Source: Flavobacterium tiangeerense (GTDB lineage: Bacteria > Bacteroidota > Bacteroidia > Flavobacteriales > Flavobacteriaceae). From it: 40,605 nt of DNA. This document shows positions 8,583 to 18,059 of the stretch, piece by piece. Under the pieces are notes generated by a model that was given only the letters and a program-made list of their open reading frames with translations, was not told where the DNA came from and ran no database searches. How positions within the stretch are numbered: position 1 is the first letter of the stretch; each line of letters starts with the position of its first letter. Both the position numbers and the translations under genes were made by a program. Location: contig NZ_VLKO01000016.1 in assembly GCF_007830355.1 (NCBI RefSeq), forward strand, positions 1 to 40,605, in the 5' to 3' direction.

Positions 8583-9665
8583 ATGATACCAGTAACAAAA
8601 CCATTTTTGCCACCACAAGAAGATTATCAAAAATATTTAACAGGCATTTGGCAACGCAATTGGCTTACTAACATGGGGCCTTTGTCTAGTGAGTTAGAAA
8701 TGCGATTGAAAGAATTTTTAAATGTAAATCATCTGTTGTTTGTTACAAATGGTACTGTTGCTTTGCAAATGGCCATAAAAGCATTAGACTTAAAAGGCGA
8801 TGTTATTACTACACCTTTTTCCTTTGTTGCCACTACAAGCTCCATTGTTTGGGAAGGTTGTAATCCTATTTTTGTTGATATTGACAAGGAAAGTTTAAAT
8901 ATTGATCCTTGTAAAATTGAAGCAGCGATTACTCCACATACTACTGCCATAATAGCTACCCATGTATATGGTAATCCGTGCGATGTTGTTACAATTGATG
9001 CAATTGCTAAAAAGCATAATTTAAAAGTAATTTATGACGGAGCACACGCTTTTGGAGTTGAAGTCAACGGAAAATCTATTTTTGAGTATGGAGATATTGC
9101 TACTTGTAGTCTTCATGCCACTAAATTATATCATAGTATTGAAGGAGGCTTGGTTTTTACACAAGACCCTAACTTATTAAAGAAGCTTGCATTTATTAGA
9201 AATTTTGGATTTAATGGTCCTGATGCTTTTATTGAATTAGGAATTAATGGTAAAAATTCTGAGTTTCATGCGGCTATGGGATTGGTAAATTTGAATCATA
9301 TTGATATAATTCGCAATAAACGAAAAACTATTACCGAAAGGTTTAGTGAAAAGCTTTTAAATCATCGTAGTAGAAAACAAATTTGGCACAAACAATCGGA
9401 AAATAATTACGCATATTATCCGATTATTTTTCAATCTGAAGAAGCGATGTTAAAAGCAATGGATTTTTTAAAGGCACATGAAATTTTTACACGTCGTTAT
9501 TTTTATCCTTCTTTAGCCAATACACTTCCTTATTTGGAACCTAAAAATTTTGAAATTACAGATGCCATTGCTAAATGTGTAATGTGCTTACCACTATATC
9601 CAGATTTATCTATGGAAGAAGTTGATTTAATTTGTAGGTTGTTAATGAGAATACAAAATAATTAA
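8583..9665 (+). CDS. PLP-dependent sugar 4-aminotransferase, VioA-like
   Basis: DegT/DnrJ/EryC1/StrS-family aminotransferase of 360 aa. The start (MIPVTKPFLPP, then GIWQRNWLTN) recalls VioA-type enzymes, which aminate dTDP-4-keto-6-deoxyglucose to dTDP-4-amino-4,6-dideoxyglucose (viosamine). The PLP lysine is Lys181 in SLHATKLYHS, and DGAHAFG (152-158) holds the PLP-pyridine aspartate. Its substrate would come from RfbA/RfbB of this locus. The ACP, ligase, SDR and VioB-like acyltransferase that follow support an N-acylated product. A 3-amino product is the main alternative; see the WxcM-like gene at 23209. Confidence 0.85.
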   Translation: MIPVTKPFLPPQEDYQKYLTGIWQRNWLTNMGPLSSELEMRLKEFLNVNHLLFVTNGTVALQMAIKALDLKGDVITTPFSFVATTSSIVWEGCNPIFVDIDKESLNIDPCKIEAAITPHTTAIIATHVYGNPCDVVTIDAIAKKHNLKVIYDGAHAFGVEVNGKSIFEYGDIATCSLHATKLYHSIEGGLVFTQDPNLLKKLAFIRNFGFNGPDAFIELGINGKNSEFHAAMGLVNLNHIDIIRNKRKTITERFSEKLLNHRSRKQIWHKQSENNYAYYPIIFQSEEAMLKAMDFLKAHEIFTRRYFYPSLANTLPYLEPKNFEITDAIAKCVMCLPLYPDLSMEEVDLICRLLMRIQNN

Positions 9666-9837
9666 GATTAAATAGTAATTTAACTTAAAGTTATATACAC
9701 ATAATGTCAAATTTTAAATTATACAAAACAATTCGAAAAAATTATAATAATTTAGAACTAAAATAAAGAGATATTTTAAATTCTTACAATATTTCACTAT
9801 CAATAATAAATATAAAAAGTAATAAAAAAAATAATAA

Positions 9838-10065
9838 ATGGAAACGAAGCTTTTAGAAATTATTAACACAGTGCTTGAAAATAGGACAAATGAGAAACTG
9901 ACTTCTCTTCGTCCTGACATGAATCTTCGATATGATATTGGATTTGACTCGCTTGATTTAGCAGAATTAACTGTTAGGATTGAAGCTGAATATGATATTG
10001 ATATTTTTGAAGAAGGAATAGTTAACACAATAGGTGAAATCTTCGAAAAATTAAATCGTAAGTAA
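9838..10065 (+). CDS. Acyl carrier protein (dedicated)
   Basis: Small acidic 75-aa protein with the phosphopantetheine site GFDSLDLAEL; Ser38 is the attachment residue. It is probably not the housekeeping AcpP, because it sits inside a polysaccharide locus and its stop overlaps the next gene's ATG by one base (TAATG), which points to translational coupling with the adenylating enzyme. It likely carries the acyl group later moved to an amino sugar. A 172-bp very AT-rich gap separates it from the aminotransferase. Confidence 0.9.
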   Translation: METKLLEIINTVLENRTNEKLTSLRPDMNLRYDIGFDSLDLAELTVRIEAEYDIDIFEEGIVNTIGEIFEKLNRK

Positions 10066-11300
10066 TGGATTTTTTTTTAAAAGATAGTGAGTTAGATCTT
10101 AATATCAACTGGGATTTTTTAGTAAATGATATCAATAGCACTTTAGTATACAATCCATATTGCAAATCTGATAACTATTACCAAGTATTTAAATGTATAA
10201 TAATATCATTGTTAATAGGTAAGGAAGTCATTCTACTTGACTCGGATTTTTCAGACAATGAATTAATTAATCTTACTGGTTTTGCTGAATTTGATGGGTT
10301 TACTCAATTAATTGAGAAAAAAAATGCTTTATTGTTGGCAGATAAATCAGATCTTATTCAAAAAATAAAAAACACTTGTGATGAGTGGAAAATAACATTG
10401 TTTACCTCTGGAACAACAGGTATGCCTAAGAAAGTTTGCCATAATTACAAATCAATTACTAGATTTGTGAAATTGGACGAAATAAACAAAGATAATATTT
10501 GGGGTTTTGCATACAACCCTACCCATATGGCAGGCATTCAGGTTTTTTTCCAAGCATTACTAAATGGAAACGGAATAGTTAGGCTTTTTGGCTTAATGCC
10601 TATCTCAATTTTTAAAGATATAGATGAAAATCGGATAACACATATTTCGGCTACTCCAACATTTTACAGAATGATGTTACCAAGTGAGGATAAATTTCCA
10701 TCAATTATTAGAATTACTTCAGGTGGGGAAAAATTTAATGAAAAAACGATAAGCCAGCTTTCAGAAATTTTCCCAAATGCTAGAATCACTAATGTTTACG
10801 CCTCAACTGAGGCTGGTACTCTTTTTGCATCGGAAAACGATGTTTTCAGTATTAAACCAGAATTGATGCATTTAATTCAAGTTGTAAATGAAGAGCTATT
10901 GATTCATAATAGTTTGATGGGAAGTTCAGACCTAATTACTCAAGATTGGTATAATACAGGTGATGTGTTAGAGATTATTACAGAAAATCCACTTAAATTT
11001 CGTTTTGTTACTCGTAAAAGTGACATAATTAATGTGGGTGGTTACAAGGTTAATCCTCTTGAAGTAGAAGAAGCTATTTTATCAGTGCACGGAATTAAAG
11101 ATGTACGTGTTTATTCCAAAAGTAATTCTGTTTTGGGGAATATAATTTGTTGTGATGTTGTTCGCGATAATAATCAAATAAGTGAATCTTCAATCCGAAC
11201 CCTATTGCAATTAAAAATACAAGAGTATAAAATTCCTAGAATGATTCGTTTTGTCAATGAACTTTCAACAACAAGAACAGGAAAAATAAAAAGAGATTAA
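10065..11300 (+). CDS. AMP-dependent acyl-ACP/CoA ligase-like enzyme
   Basis: ANL-superfamily adenylating enzyme. The P-loop-like TLFTSGTTGMPKK is at 111-123. YASTEAG, YNTGDV and the hinge region RKSDIINVGGYKVNP follow. The C-terminal TRTGKIKRD has the conserved Lys407 at the very end. At 411 aa it is shorter than most acyl-CoA synthetases (about 500), mainly at the N-terminus. Its one-base overlap with the acyl carrier protein suggests that it loads a carboxylic acid onto that ACP. The acid is unknown; the reductase next door makes a hydroxyacyl chain plausible. Confidence 0.85.
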   Translation: MDFFLKDSELDLNINWDFLVNDINSTLVYNPYCKSDNYYQVFKCIIISLLIGKEVILLDSDFSDNELINLTGFAEFDGFTQLIEKKNALLLADKSDLIQKIKNTCDEWKITLFTSGTTGMPKKVCHNYKSITRFVKLDEINKDNIWGFAYNPTHMAGIQVFFQALLNGNGIVRLFGLMPISIFKDIDENRITHISATPTFYRMMLPSEDKFPSIIRITSGGEKFNEKTISQLSEIFPNARITNVYASTEAGTLFASENDVFSIKPELMHLIQVVNEELLIHNSLMGSSDLITQDWYNTGDVLEIITENPLKFRFVTRKSDIINVGGYKVNPLEVEEAILSVHGIKDVRVYSKSNSVLGNIICCDVVRDNNQISESSIRTLLQLKIQEYKIPRMIRFVNELSTTRTGKIKRD

Positions 11301-11302
11301 TT

Positions 11303-12025
11303 ATGAATATATTAATAACTGGAATATCAAAAGGATTAGGCCTTGAAACATCTGAATTATTATTGAAAAATGGGTGTACAGTGTATGGTATAAGCAGAAC
11401 TAAAACAGAAGAATTAAACGAATTAATGCTTAAATATCCAAATGAACTTAAATGGTTACAGTATGATTTAGGAGATATTGAAAGAATAAGACAAATAATT
11501 TTTAAAGATTGGATTGGTTTGAATACTCCTATTCATGGACTAGTTAATAATGCTGCAATTGCGTATGATGATATCATAACAAATCTTAATCTAGATTTGT
11601 TAGAAAAAATGTATAGAGTAAATGTTTTTGCTCCAATGATGTTAACAAAATTTGTTATTAGACAAATGTTGATTCACAAGGAAAGTTGTAGTATCGTGCA
11701 TTTATCATCAATAAGTGTTCATACTGGTTACAAAGGATTGTCTATGTATGCATCTACAAAAGGTGCATTGGAAGCATTTTCAAAAAATACAGCCAGAGAA
11801 TGGGGTGAAATAGGAGTGCGTTCTAATTGCTTAGTAGCGGGCTTTATGGAAACAGAAATGAGTTCTGCACTTTCTGATAACCAGAAAAACCGTATATATC
11901 AAAGAACGTCTTTGAAAAAACCAGTCGATTTAAATTCAGTTGCTGAAACTATATTGTTTTTGGTTTCTAACAAAGCTAAGTCTATTACGGGGCAAAATAT
12001 TCATGTAGATAATGGAACAATATAA
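11303..12025 (+). CDS. Short-chain dehydrogenase/reductase, FabG-like
   Basis: Classical SDR of 240 aa. The TGISKGLG cofactor motif is at 6-13, NNAA at 82-85, the catalytic Ser at 135/136 in LSSIS, and Tyr149/Lys153 in YASTK. The C-terminal TGQNIHVDNGT is like FabG. It starts 2 bp after the ligase. In this setting it may reduce a 3-oxoacyl-ACP to a 3-hydroxyacyl-ACP before transfer to an amino sugar. Reduction of a sugar ketone is an alternative that sequence alone does not exclude. Confidence 0.85.
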   Translation: MNILITGISKGLGLETSELLLKNGCTVYGISRTKTEELNELMLKYPNELKWLQYDLGDIERIRQIIFKDWIGLNTPIHGLVNNAAIAYDDIITNLNLDLLEKMYRVNVFAPMMLTKFVIRQMLIHKESCSIVHLSSISVHTGYKGLSMYASTKGALEAFSKNTAREWGEIGVRSNCLVAGFMETEMSSALSDNQKNRIYQRTSLKKPVDLNSVAETILFLVSNKAKSITGQNIHVDNGTI

Positions 12026-12043
12026 AAATCAAATACATTAATT

Positions 12044-12613
12044 ATGGAGTCATTTTACAGTATTGAAGAACTAGCTAATTTGGGATTTAAGTTTATTGGG
12101 GATAATGTATTAATTAGCAGAAAAACAAGCTTTTATGGTATATCTAGAATTTCAATTGGTAACAATGTAAGAATTGACGACTTTTGCGTATTGTCAGCTG
12201 GTTTAGGTGGTATAGAAATTGGAAATTTCGTCCATTTAGCAATTTTTTCATCATTGCAAGGAGATGGTAAAATTACACTTCAGGATTTTGTTGGAATATC
12301 GTCAAGGGTAGCAGTTTATTCTAGTAATGATGATTATTTTGGTGAATATATGTCAAATCCGACAATACCATCAAAATTTACTGGTGTAACACATGCAGAT
12401 GTTTTAATTTCAAAACATGTTTTAATTGGAAGTGGAGCAGTTTTACTGCCAGGTATAACAATAAATATTGGTGCTGTTATAGGTGCTCTAAGTTTAGTTT
12501 ATGAAAACTGCGATGAATTTTATATTTACAAAGGAAATCCTGCAAAAAAATTAATGAGACGTAGTAGAAAATTATTAGATCTTGAACAAGAATTTTTAGC
12601 AACATTAAAATAA
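12044..12613 (+). CDS. Left-handed beta-helix acyltransferase, VioB-like
   Basis: A 189-aa hexapeptide-repeat protein. Isoleucine-rich rungs (ISIGNNVRIDDFCVLSAG, then GGIEIGNFVHLA) run through the middle. The YSSNDDYFGEYMSNPTIP insert and HVLIGSGAVLLPGITI are as I remember them in VioB/WbbJ-type N-acyltransferases. It probably acylates the 4-amino group of the VioA product, using the ACP-bound acyl chain or acetyl-CoA. It is the last gene of the five-gene module 8583-12613. O-acetylation is the alternative. Confidence 0.85.
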   Translation: MESFYSIEELANLGFKFIGDNVLISRKTSFYGISRISIGNNVRIDDFCVLSAGLGGIEIGNFVHLAIFSSLQGDGKITLQDFVGISSRVAVYSSNDDYFGEYMSNPTIPSKFTGVTHADVLISKHVLIGSGAVLLPGITINIGAVIGALSLVYENCDEFYIYKGNPAKKLMRRSRKLLDLEQEFLATLK

Positions 12614-12800
12614 TAATTCGTACAAAATCAAATTTAATATTATAATTTTTGAATAAAAATGTCTCGTCTTGAATTAACTATATCTAAAATTAGTGATTTT
12701 GGAGAAAAGAAAAATAGTAGGATAAATGTATTTATTCAAATTTTATCAATAGTTTAAAATTTAAGTAATTTAAATGTTGAAGCAAAGTAAATTTTAATTA

Positions 12801-13670
12801 ATGATTAAGCCCAATGTTAGTGTAATCATGATAACCTACGGTCATGAAAATTTTATTGAAGAAGCAATAAATAGTGTTATGATGCAAGAATGTGACTATG
12901 AAATAGAATTAATTATAGCGAATGATTGCTCGCCTGATGATACTGATAATATTGTAGTAGAGATGTTAAAAACTCATAAAAAAGCTTCATGGATAAAATA
13001 TATAGCACATAAAAAAAATATTGGGATGATTGCTAATAATAATTTTGCCCTAAATCAAGCAAAGGGAAAATATATTGCTATATGCGAAGGAGATGATTAT
13101 TGGATAGATCCATTAAAGTTACAAAAGCAAGTAGACTTTCTAGAATCAAATCCAGATTATACGTTCTCAATGGGTAGGGTTGATATGCTTATTGAGAAAA
13201 CTGGTGAAATTAGAAGAGTAAAAGAACATGTAGATCCCAATAAAAGTGAAACCTACACTTTAAGAGATTATTTGAAAAATCCTTTTTCACAAACTTCATC
13301 TTTTGTATTTAGGAATTCTAGTGAAGATTTTCCAGAGTGGCTCCATAAAGTTCATGCTGGTGATCAATCCTTAGTCATAATAAAAACTGGGAAAGAAGGT
13401 AAAATAAAATATCATAAAGATTTGTTCTCAATTTACAGATTGAATGTGAATAGTATTAGTTTTAACCCAGATTATGTAAATTTAAGAAATAAAGGGGAGT
13501 GCTTTTTAAATAATATTAATGCCCATACAGAATATCGTTTTAATAGTATAATTACTTTTAGAAAAATGATAAATAGGGTTTATTATTACACTAATAGCAA
13601 AAACTTATTTGTTAAAATTTTTTCAAAAATATTAGTAATTGTGATGATGAAAATTATCACAAAAATGTAA
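12801..13670 (+). CDS. Glycosyltransferase family 2
   Basis: GT-A fold transferase of 289 aa. The N-terminal VSVIMITYGHENFIEEAI is a typical GT2 opening, NDCSPDDT follows at about 41-48, and the metal-binding acidic motif is EGDDYW (96-101). No transmembrane anchor is obvious. It should add one sugar to the lipid-linked repeat unit at the cytoplasmic face; donor and acceptor are unknown. A 187-bp gap lies upstream, and the next GT2 gene begins 3 bp downstream. Confidence 0.9.
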   Translation: MIKPNVSVIMITYGHENFIEEAINSVMMQECDYEIELIIANDCSPDDTDNIVVEMLKTHKKASWIKYIAHKKNIGMIANNNFALNQAKGKYIAICEGDDYWIDPLKLQKQVDFLESNPDYTFSMGRVDMLIEKTGEIRRVKEHVDPNKSETYTLRDYLKNPFSQTSSFVFRNSSEDFPEWLHKVHAGDQSLVIIKTGKEGKIKYHKDLFSIYRLNVNSISFNPDYVNLRNKGECFLNNINAHTEYRFNSIITFRKMINRVYYYTNSKNLFVKIFSKILVIVMMKIITKM

Positions 13671-13673
13671 AAA

Positions 13674-14549
13674 ATGAAATTTAGTATAATTACTCCAACA
13701 TACAATAGAGCACTAACCATAGAAAGAGCTGTTGAATCAATATTGAATCAAAGTTATCAAAATTTTGAGATGATCATTATTGATGATGGATCCACAGATT
13801 CAACTCTCGATATTTTAAAAAAATATTCTAACGATTCACGTATTAGAGTGATCAAATCAATTAGTAATGCAGGAGTTAATGTCGCAAGAAATATCGGATT
13901 GAAAAACGTTGCCAATGATTCTGATTGGATAACATTTTTAGATAGTGATGACGAGTTCACTTTTGATGCACTGCAAAATATGATTCTTACAGTTGAAGCA
14001 AATCCGATGATTAATTATTTTAGATTTCCAGTTAAATATATTGATGGGAGTATCGTAAGTAACATGAAATTAGCTAGTACAATTGCTGATTATAAAATGT
14101 ATTTATCGCAAATATCTGACTGTGGAGAATGGGTTGTAACAATAAACAGAGAAATCGTTTTAAAGGGATTTTTTTATGACGAAAGGGTTAAGGCACACGA
14201 ATCTTTAAGTTGGATAGCGTTATCAAAAAAGGAAAAGTTGTTTTATGGCAAATCAATTGTAAGAATTTATAATTTAGATGTTGATGGTATAACTAGACAG
14301 AAAGAAAAATCTTTAAAATTTTATGAGAATGCTATAGAAGGATCAAATATAATGCTAGATGAATATGGGGATGATTTAAAAAAATACAATATTAAAGTAT
14401 ATGCATCTATTTTATTTGCTTTAGCAAATTACAACTTAATTATAGGTAATACTAAATTAGGTTTAAACCAAACTTCAAAGGCTATGAAAATTGATTTTTT
14501 TAATCTTCGAATATTAAGGAATTTAAAATCACTAATTTTAAATAGATAA
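13674..14549 (+). CDS. Glycosyltransferase family 2
   Basis: Second GT2 of 291 aa, distinct from its neighbour. It has FSIITPTYNRALTIERAV at the start, IDDGSTDST at about 37-45, and the DxD-like FLDSDDEF (88-95). It starts 3 bp after the preceding GT2 and is followed 4 bp later by an asparagine-synthase-like gene, so the three are probably translated from one mRNA. The donor sugar cannot be assigned from sequence. Confidence 0.9.
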   Translation: MKFSIITPTYNRALTIERAVESILNQSYQNFEMIIIDDGSTDSTLDILKKYSNDSRIRVIKSISNAGVNVARNIGLKNVANDSDWITFLDSDDEFTFDALQNMILTVEANPMINYFRFPVKYIDGSIVSNMKLASTIADYKMYLSQISDCGEWVVTINREIVLKGFFYDERVKAHESLSWIALSKKEKLFYGKSIVRIYNLDVDGITRQKEKSLKFYENAIEGSNIMLDEYGDDLKKYNIKVYASILFALANYNLIIGNTKLGLNQTSKAMKIDFFNLRILRNLKSLILNR

Positions 14550-14553
14550 AATT

Positions 14554-16362
14554 ATGTGTGGTATTTATATAACAAATATTCCTTTTAAAGAGGAGGAAGT
14601 AATTGATAAACTGGAATCCATTTCTTTTAGAGGCCCTGATAATCTTGGATATGAAAGAATTGGAACAGTTTCAATGGGGCATCTACGACTTTCTATATTA
14701 GATTTAGATTCAAGATCCAATCAGCCTTATAGTTACAATCATTTGAGGATTACTTTTAATGGGGAAATATACAATTTTGAAGACATTAAGAAGGAACTTT
14801 TAGCTCTTAACTACAATTTTGAAACCACCAGTGATACCGAAGTTCTTGTTAAAGGATATTTAGAATGGGGCAAGGATTTGCTAGCAAAACTTAACGGTAT
14901 GTTTGCCTTTGCAATATATGATACTGATAAAGATATTGTTTTTTGTGCAAGAGATAGATTAGGCGTAAAACCATTTTTCTACTATTGGAAAGATGGCAAA
15001 TTTGAGATTTCCAGTCAACTTCGTCCATTGATTAATTCAGAAAGTAAAGTTTCTAGAGAGGCAGTTTCCATCTATTTAGATTGTGGATATGTTCCTAGCC
15101 CTTATTCCATTATTGAAAATATCTTCAAATTATCTCCAGGAAATTTTATGGAGATAGATTTAAACAAAGGAACAAAATTAATCACTTCTTTTTGGAATTT
15201 AAAACAAGTAATTATAAGAGATATTTCTTATGATGAAGCTAAAAAAGAATTGCATGAATTATTAATTGACGCTGTAAAAATCCGAATGCAGGCCGATGTT
15301 CCATTAGGATCATTTCTTTCAGGTGGTGTAGATTCAGCATTAGTTTCGGCAATAGCTTCGGAAATTTCGGATGCTCCCATTAATACTTTTACCATTGGTT
15401 TTGAAGATCCAAAATATGATGAAAGTAAGGTAGCAAAACAGTTCTCACAAATTATAGGATCAAACCACACCGAAACCATTTGTGGACCAAATGATGCTAT
15501 AAATATGCTAGAAAAAATGGTTGAGGTGTTCGATGAGCCGTTTGCGGATAGTTCAGCACTACCTTCCTTGTTATTAAATTCTGTAACAAAGCAATATGTT
15601 ACTGTAGCTTTGTCTGGTGATGGTGGTGATGAAAGTTTTTTAGGATATGAGCATTTTGATAAGTTAAAAACATTCAATAACATTCGTTTTATTCCGCAAA
15701 GAATAAGAAATTTTGCAGCAAACTTTGATTTATATAAAATTTTGGGTGGACGTCCTGAAACCCTAAAAGGGGTTTTACAAACAAAAAACGATGATGACTT
15801 TGCTTGGAATACGTTTAATGGTTTCGAAACACTTCAAGTAATAAAAGAAACAAGTTGGTTTAAAAATTATAACGGCTATAAAATTTGGTCTTCTGATTCC
15901 ATTCAAAGAATGGCAGACTTGAACATAAAGCTTTGGTTAGAAAATGATAGTAATGTTAAAGTAGATAGATCCAGTATGGCATATGCTATGGAAATTAGAA
16001 GTCCTTTTTTGGATTTTAGAGTTATAGAATTTGCACGTTCACTTCCTATTGAATATCGATATAAAAAAGGATTGAAAAAGAGAATCACAAAAGATATATT
16101 GTCAAAATACATACCAGAAGAAGTTTTTAATTTGCCCAAAAAAGGATTCTCAATACCCTTAGGAGAATGGATAAGAAAGGAACTAAAAGAACAAATTGAG
16201 GACGCTTTGAATGATGATTTTTTAAAGTCAGTTCCAAATTTAGATATCTTGAAATTTAAAAAACAAATGCATCTGCACATGACTTGCCAATATGATTATT
16301 CATTTAATATTTGGAAATTATTTGTTCTTGCTAAGTGGTATGAAGAATTTAAATTGAGTTAA
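14554..16362 (+). CDS. asnB: Asparagine synthase-like glutamine amidotransferase (copy 1)
   Basis: 602-aa AsnB-type protein. The class II glutaminase domain starts with catalytic Cys2 (MCGIYITN) and includes RGPDN and FNGEIYN. The synthetase domain has the PP-loop SGGVDS near 256-261 and SGDGGDE further on. In polysaccharide loci such proteins usually amidate a sugar carboxylate or make an acetamidino group rather than asparagine. Possible substrates here are the uronic acid from the 4371/5595 pair or L-FucNAc from the capE/F/G genes. A different copy lies at 20287. A 512-bp gap follows. Confidence 0.88.
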   Translation: MCGIYITNIPFKEEEVIDKLESISFRGPDNLGYERIGTVSMGHLRLSILDLDSRSNQPYSYNHLRITFNGEIYNFEDIKKELLALNYNFETTSDTEVLVKGYLEWGKDLLAKLNGMFAFAIYDTDKDIVFCARDRLGVKPFFYYWKDGKFEISSQLRPLINSESKVSREAVSIYLDCGYVPSPYSIIENIFKLSPGNFMEIDLNKGTKLITSFWNLKQVIIRDISYDEAKKELHELLIDAVKIRMQADVPLGSFLSGGVDSALVSAIASEISDAPINTFTIGFEDPKYDESKVAKQFSQIIGSNHTETICGPNDAINMLEKMVEVFDEPFADSSALPSLLLNSVTKQYVTVALSGDGGDESFLGYEHFDKLKTFNNIRFIPQRIRNFAANFDLYKILGGRPETLKGVLQTKNDDDFAWNTFNGFETLQVIKETSWFKNYNGYKIWSSDSIQRMADLNIKLWLENDSNVKVDRSSMAYAMEIRSPFLDFRVIEFARSLPIEYRYKKGLKKRITKDILSKYIPEEVFNLPKKGFSIPLGEWIRKELKEQIEDALNDDFLKSVPNLDILKFKKQMHLHMTCQYDYSFNIWKLFVLAKWYEEFKLS

Positions 16363-16874
16363 AATATCTTTTAGTTTAAAAAATATTTTGGGTTGATGAT
16401 TAAGATTAAATCCATGTTATTATCACAGTTAGAATGTATTCTTCAATAGCAACAAGAAATTTTGATGCTCACTACCCTATTTAATTGCAATTAGGTGTTA
16501 TGTTCAGATTACAAATAAAGTTTGTTTTGCCGCATATAGTAGGGCTTAAAATGAATAAATAGATACCGTGATTTTGATTGTTTTTGTGAATTTTTAGGAC
16601 TGACAGTTTATCCACGCGTAATTGAGTAATGAATATGACAGGTGTAACATGGAAATAATATCATTGAAAGAGTCGTTTCAGCTTAAAGTATTACTGATGT
16701 AATTATTGTTCGAGGTAAACAAGTTAAGAATATTAGTAATTTAGAAGATTTAAATTAAAATTCACGATCATTATCTTTGAATTAAGGTTTTAAATTTTTG
16801 GTTAAAAGAACTAATTAATTTTTTACGATATATAAATTTATAAAAAAATAGAAAATGAAATTAAAATTTTTTTC
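16363..16874. other. 512-bp non-coding gap, possibly degenerate
   Basis: No intact gene is visible on either strand. A weak AT-only stem (AAAATAT at 16361-16367 with ATATTTT at 16383-16389) overlaps the end of asnB copy 1. In one + frame, 16648-16761 reads HGNNIIERVVSA, a stop, then SITDVIIVRGKQ, which faintly recalls nucleotidyltransferase wording. This suggests, but does not prove, a decayed gene. The region is unusually long for this tightly packed cluster. Confidence 0.4.
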
Positions 16875-18059
16875 ATGAAGCAGCGGATTGATTTGTTTAA
16901 TTTAGTATTATTTATTGTTTCTCCATTCTTGTCTATACCTAGCATTATATATGGAATAGTCAAACGTTCAAAAATCAGTTTAGCTTTGTTGGCTTTCTTA
17001 TTTGGTATAGTAAGCTATTTGTACATTCCTAATTATTCGAATGATAAAACTCGTTATTTTGAAATCTACGAGATGTATAAGTATAGTTCTTTTTTAGAGC
17101 TTTTTTATTTCTATTATGCACAGAATCAGGATTTTATATTTCAATCAATGATTTTTTTTGCATCTAAAATGGGTATTAATGCCCAATTCGTTTTTGCGAT
17201 AGTTGGAATTATAACAATGGGTATACTTGTTTTTATTTTTAGTAAATTATATGAAAATATACCTAAAAAGTTTAGCCTTGTAGTGTTAGTGTTATTTTTG
17301 TTTTCTTTACCCTATACTGATATGCTTTCTGGAATACGTTTTATGTTTGCGGTAGCATTTGTTTTACTGGCATTTTATCAAGGTATAATATTAAACAAAA
17401 AGGCTTCGTATATATTTCTTATTTTAGCTATTTTTATTCACTTTAGCACATTAATTTACATTCCAATATTTTTCTTATTAAAATATTTCCCAAATAAAAC
17501 TAAATTATATAAAATATTTTTCTTCGTTTCGTTTTTGTTTTTTATTATTCCTAAATCTTTTATATTTTCATTTTTTGATAGTATTGGGTTTCAAAATGGT
17601 TTACAAACAAAGGGAAGTGCATATCTAGAAGGCGATGATTTTTTATCAAATACACTTTCTATAGGGTCTACATTTACTTTATTTGTTTTTTATTTTACGT
17701 TAATAGTTATTTTTACTATTTATGCATATTTAGTTATTTATAAAAGTGATAGCGTCTTTAGATCTATAATTTTACTTTTAGCGGCATCAATGAATGTTTT
17801 TTATTCAGTACCTACAATTTTTTTTAGGTATGGTTTGGTCCTCGTTTTATTTTTTATATTCTTATTTATCTATGAACTAAGCGTTGAAAATAAAAAGAAA
17901 ACATTGTACTTCTTTTGTTTTTTATTTAGCATTAATTTATTTATCAATATTATTTACACAAAGGACAACATTGTTAAAAGTATTGTTAATGCGGACTCAC
18001 TTTTTCTTATAACAATTTTAGATAAAGAATACATAAATTTCATGGAATTAATTGATTAA
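16875..18059 (+). CDS. wzy: EpsG-family polysaccharide polymerase (Wzy)
   Basis: 394-aa polytopic membrane protein with about 10 hydrophobic segments. SGIRFMFAVAFVLLAF and the later IHFSTLIYIP stretch match the EpsG family, which acts as the Wzy polymerase joining repeat units in the periplasm. YSNDKTRYFEIYE between the first helices is typical of the family's first loop. Codon usage is very AT-rich. Its TAA is followed directly by the next gene's ATG. It is the only Wzy candidate in the window. Confidence 0.85.
   Translation: MKQRIDLFNLVLFIVSPFLSIPSIIYGIVKRSKISLALLAFLFGIVSYLYIPNYSNDKTRYFEIYEMYKYSSFLELFYFYYAQNQDFIFQSMIFFASKMGINAQFVFAIVGIITMGILVFIFSKLYENIPKKFSLVVLVLFLFSLPYTDMLSGIRFMFAVAFVLLAFYQGIILNKKASYIFLILAIFIHFSTLIYIPIFFLLKYFPNKTKLYKIFFFVSFLFFIIPKSFIFSFFDSIGFQNGLQTKGSAYLEGDDFLSNTLSIGSTFTLFVFYFTLIVIFTIYAYLVIYKSDSVFRSIILLLAASMNVFYSVPTIFFRYGLVLVLFFIFLFIYELSVENKKKTLYFFCFLFSINLFINIIYTKDNIVKSIVNADSLFLITILDKEYINFMELID

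Noticed and set aside
8583..9665. Assignment of the aminotransferase as FdtB (3-amino sugar) working with the WxcM-like cupin
   Set aside because: The cupin at 23209 lacks one of the FdtA histidines and lies 14 kb away, and the neighbours of the aminotransferase are VioB-like; the 4-amino reading is preferred.
12659..12757. 32-aa open frame (MSRLELTISKISDFG...) between the acyltransferase and GT2 genes
   Set aside because: Too short, no known motif, and no supporting context; it could be a gene remnant but I cannot support it.
16855..16878. 7-codon leader peptide overlapping the polymerase start (ATGA)
   Set aside because: Such short frames are expected by chance in AT-rich DNA and nothing suggests regulation.
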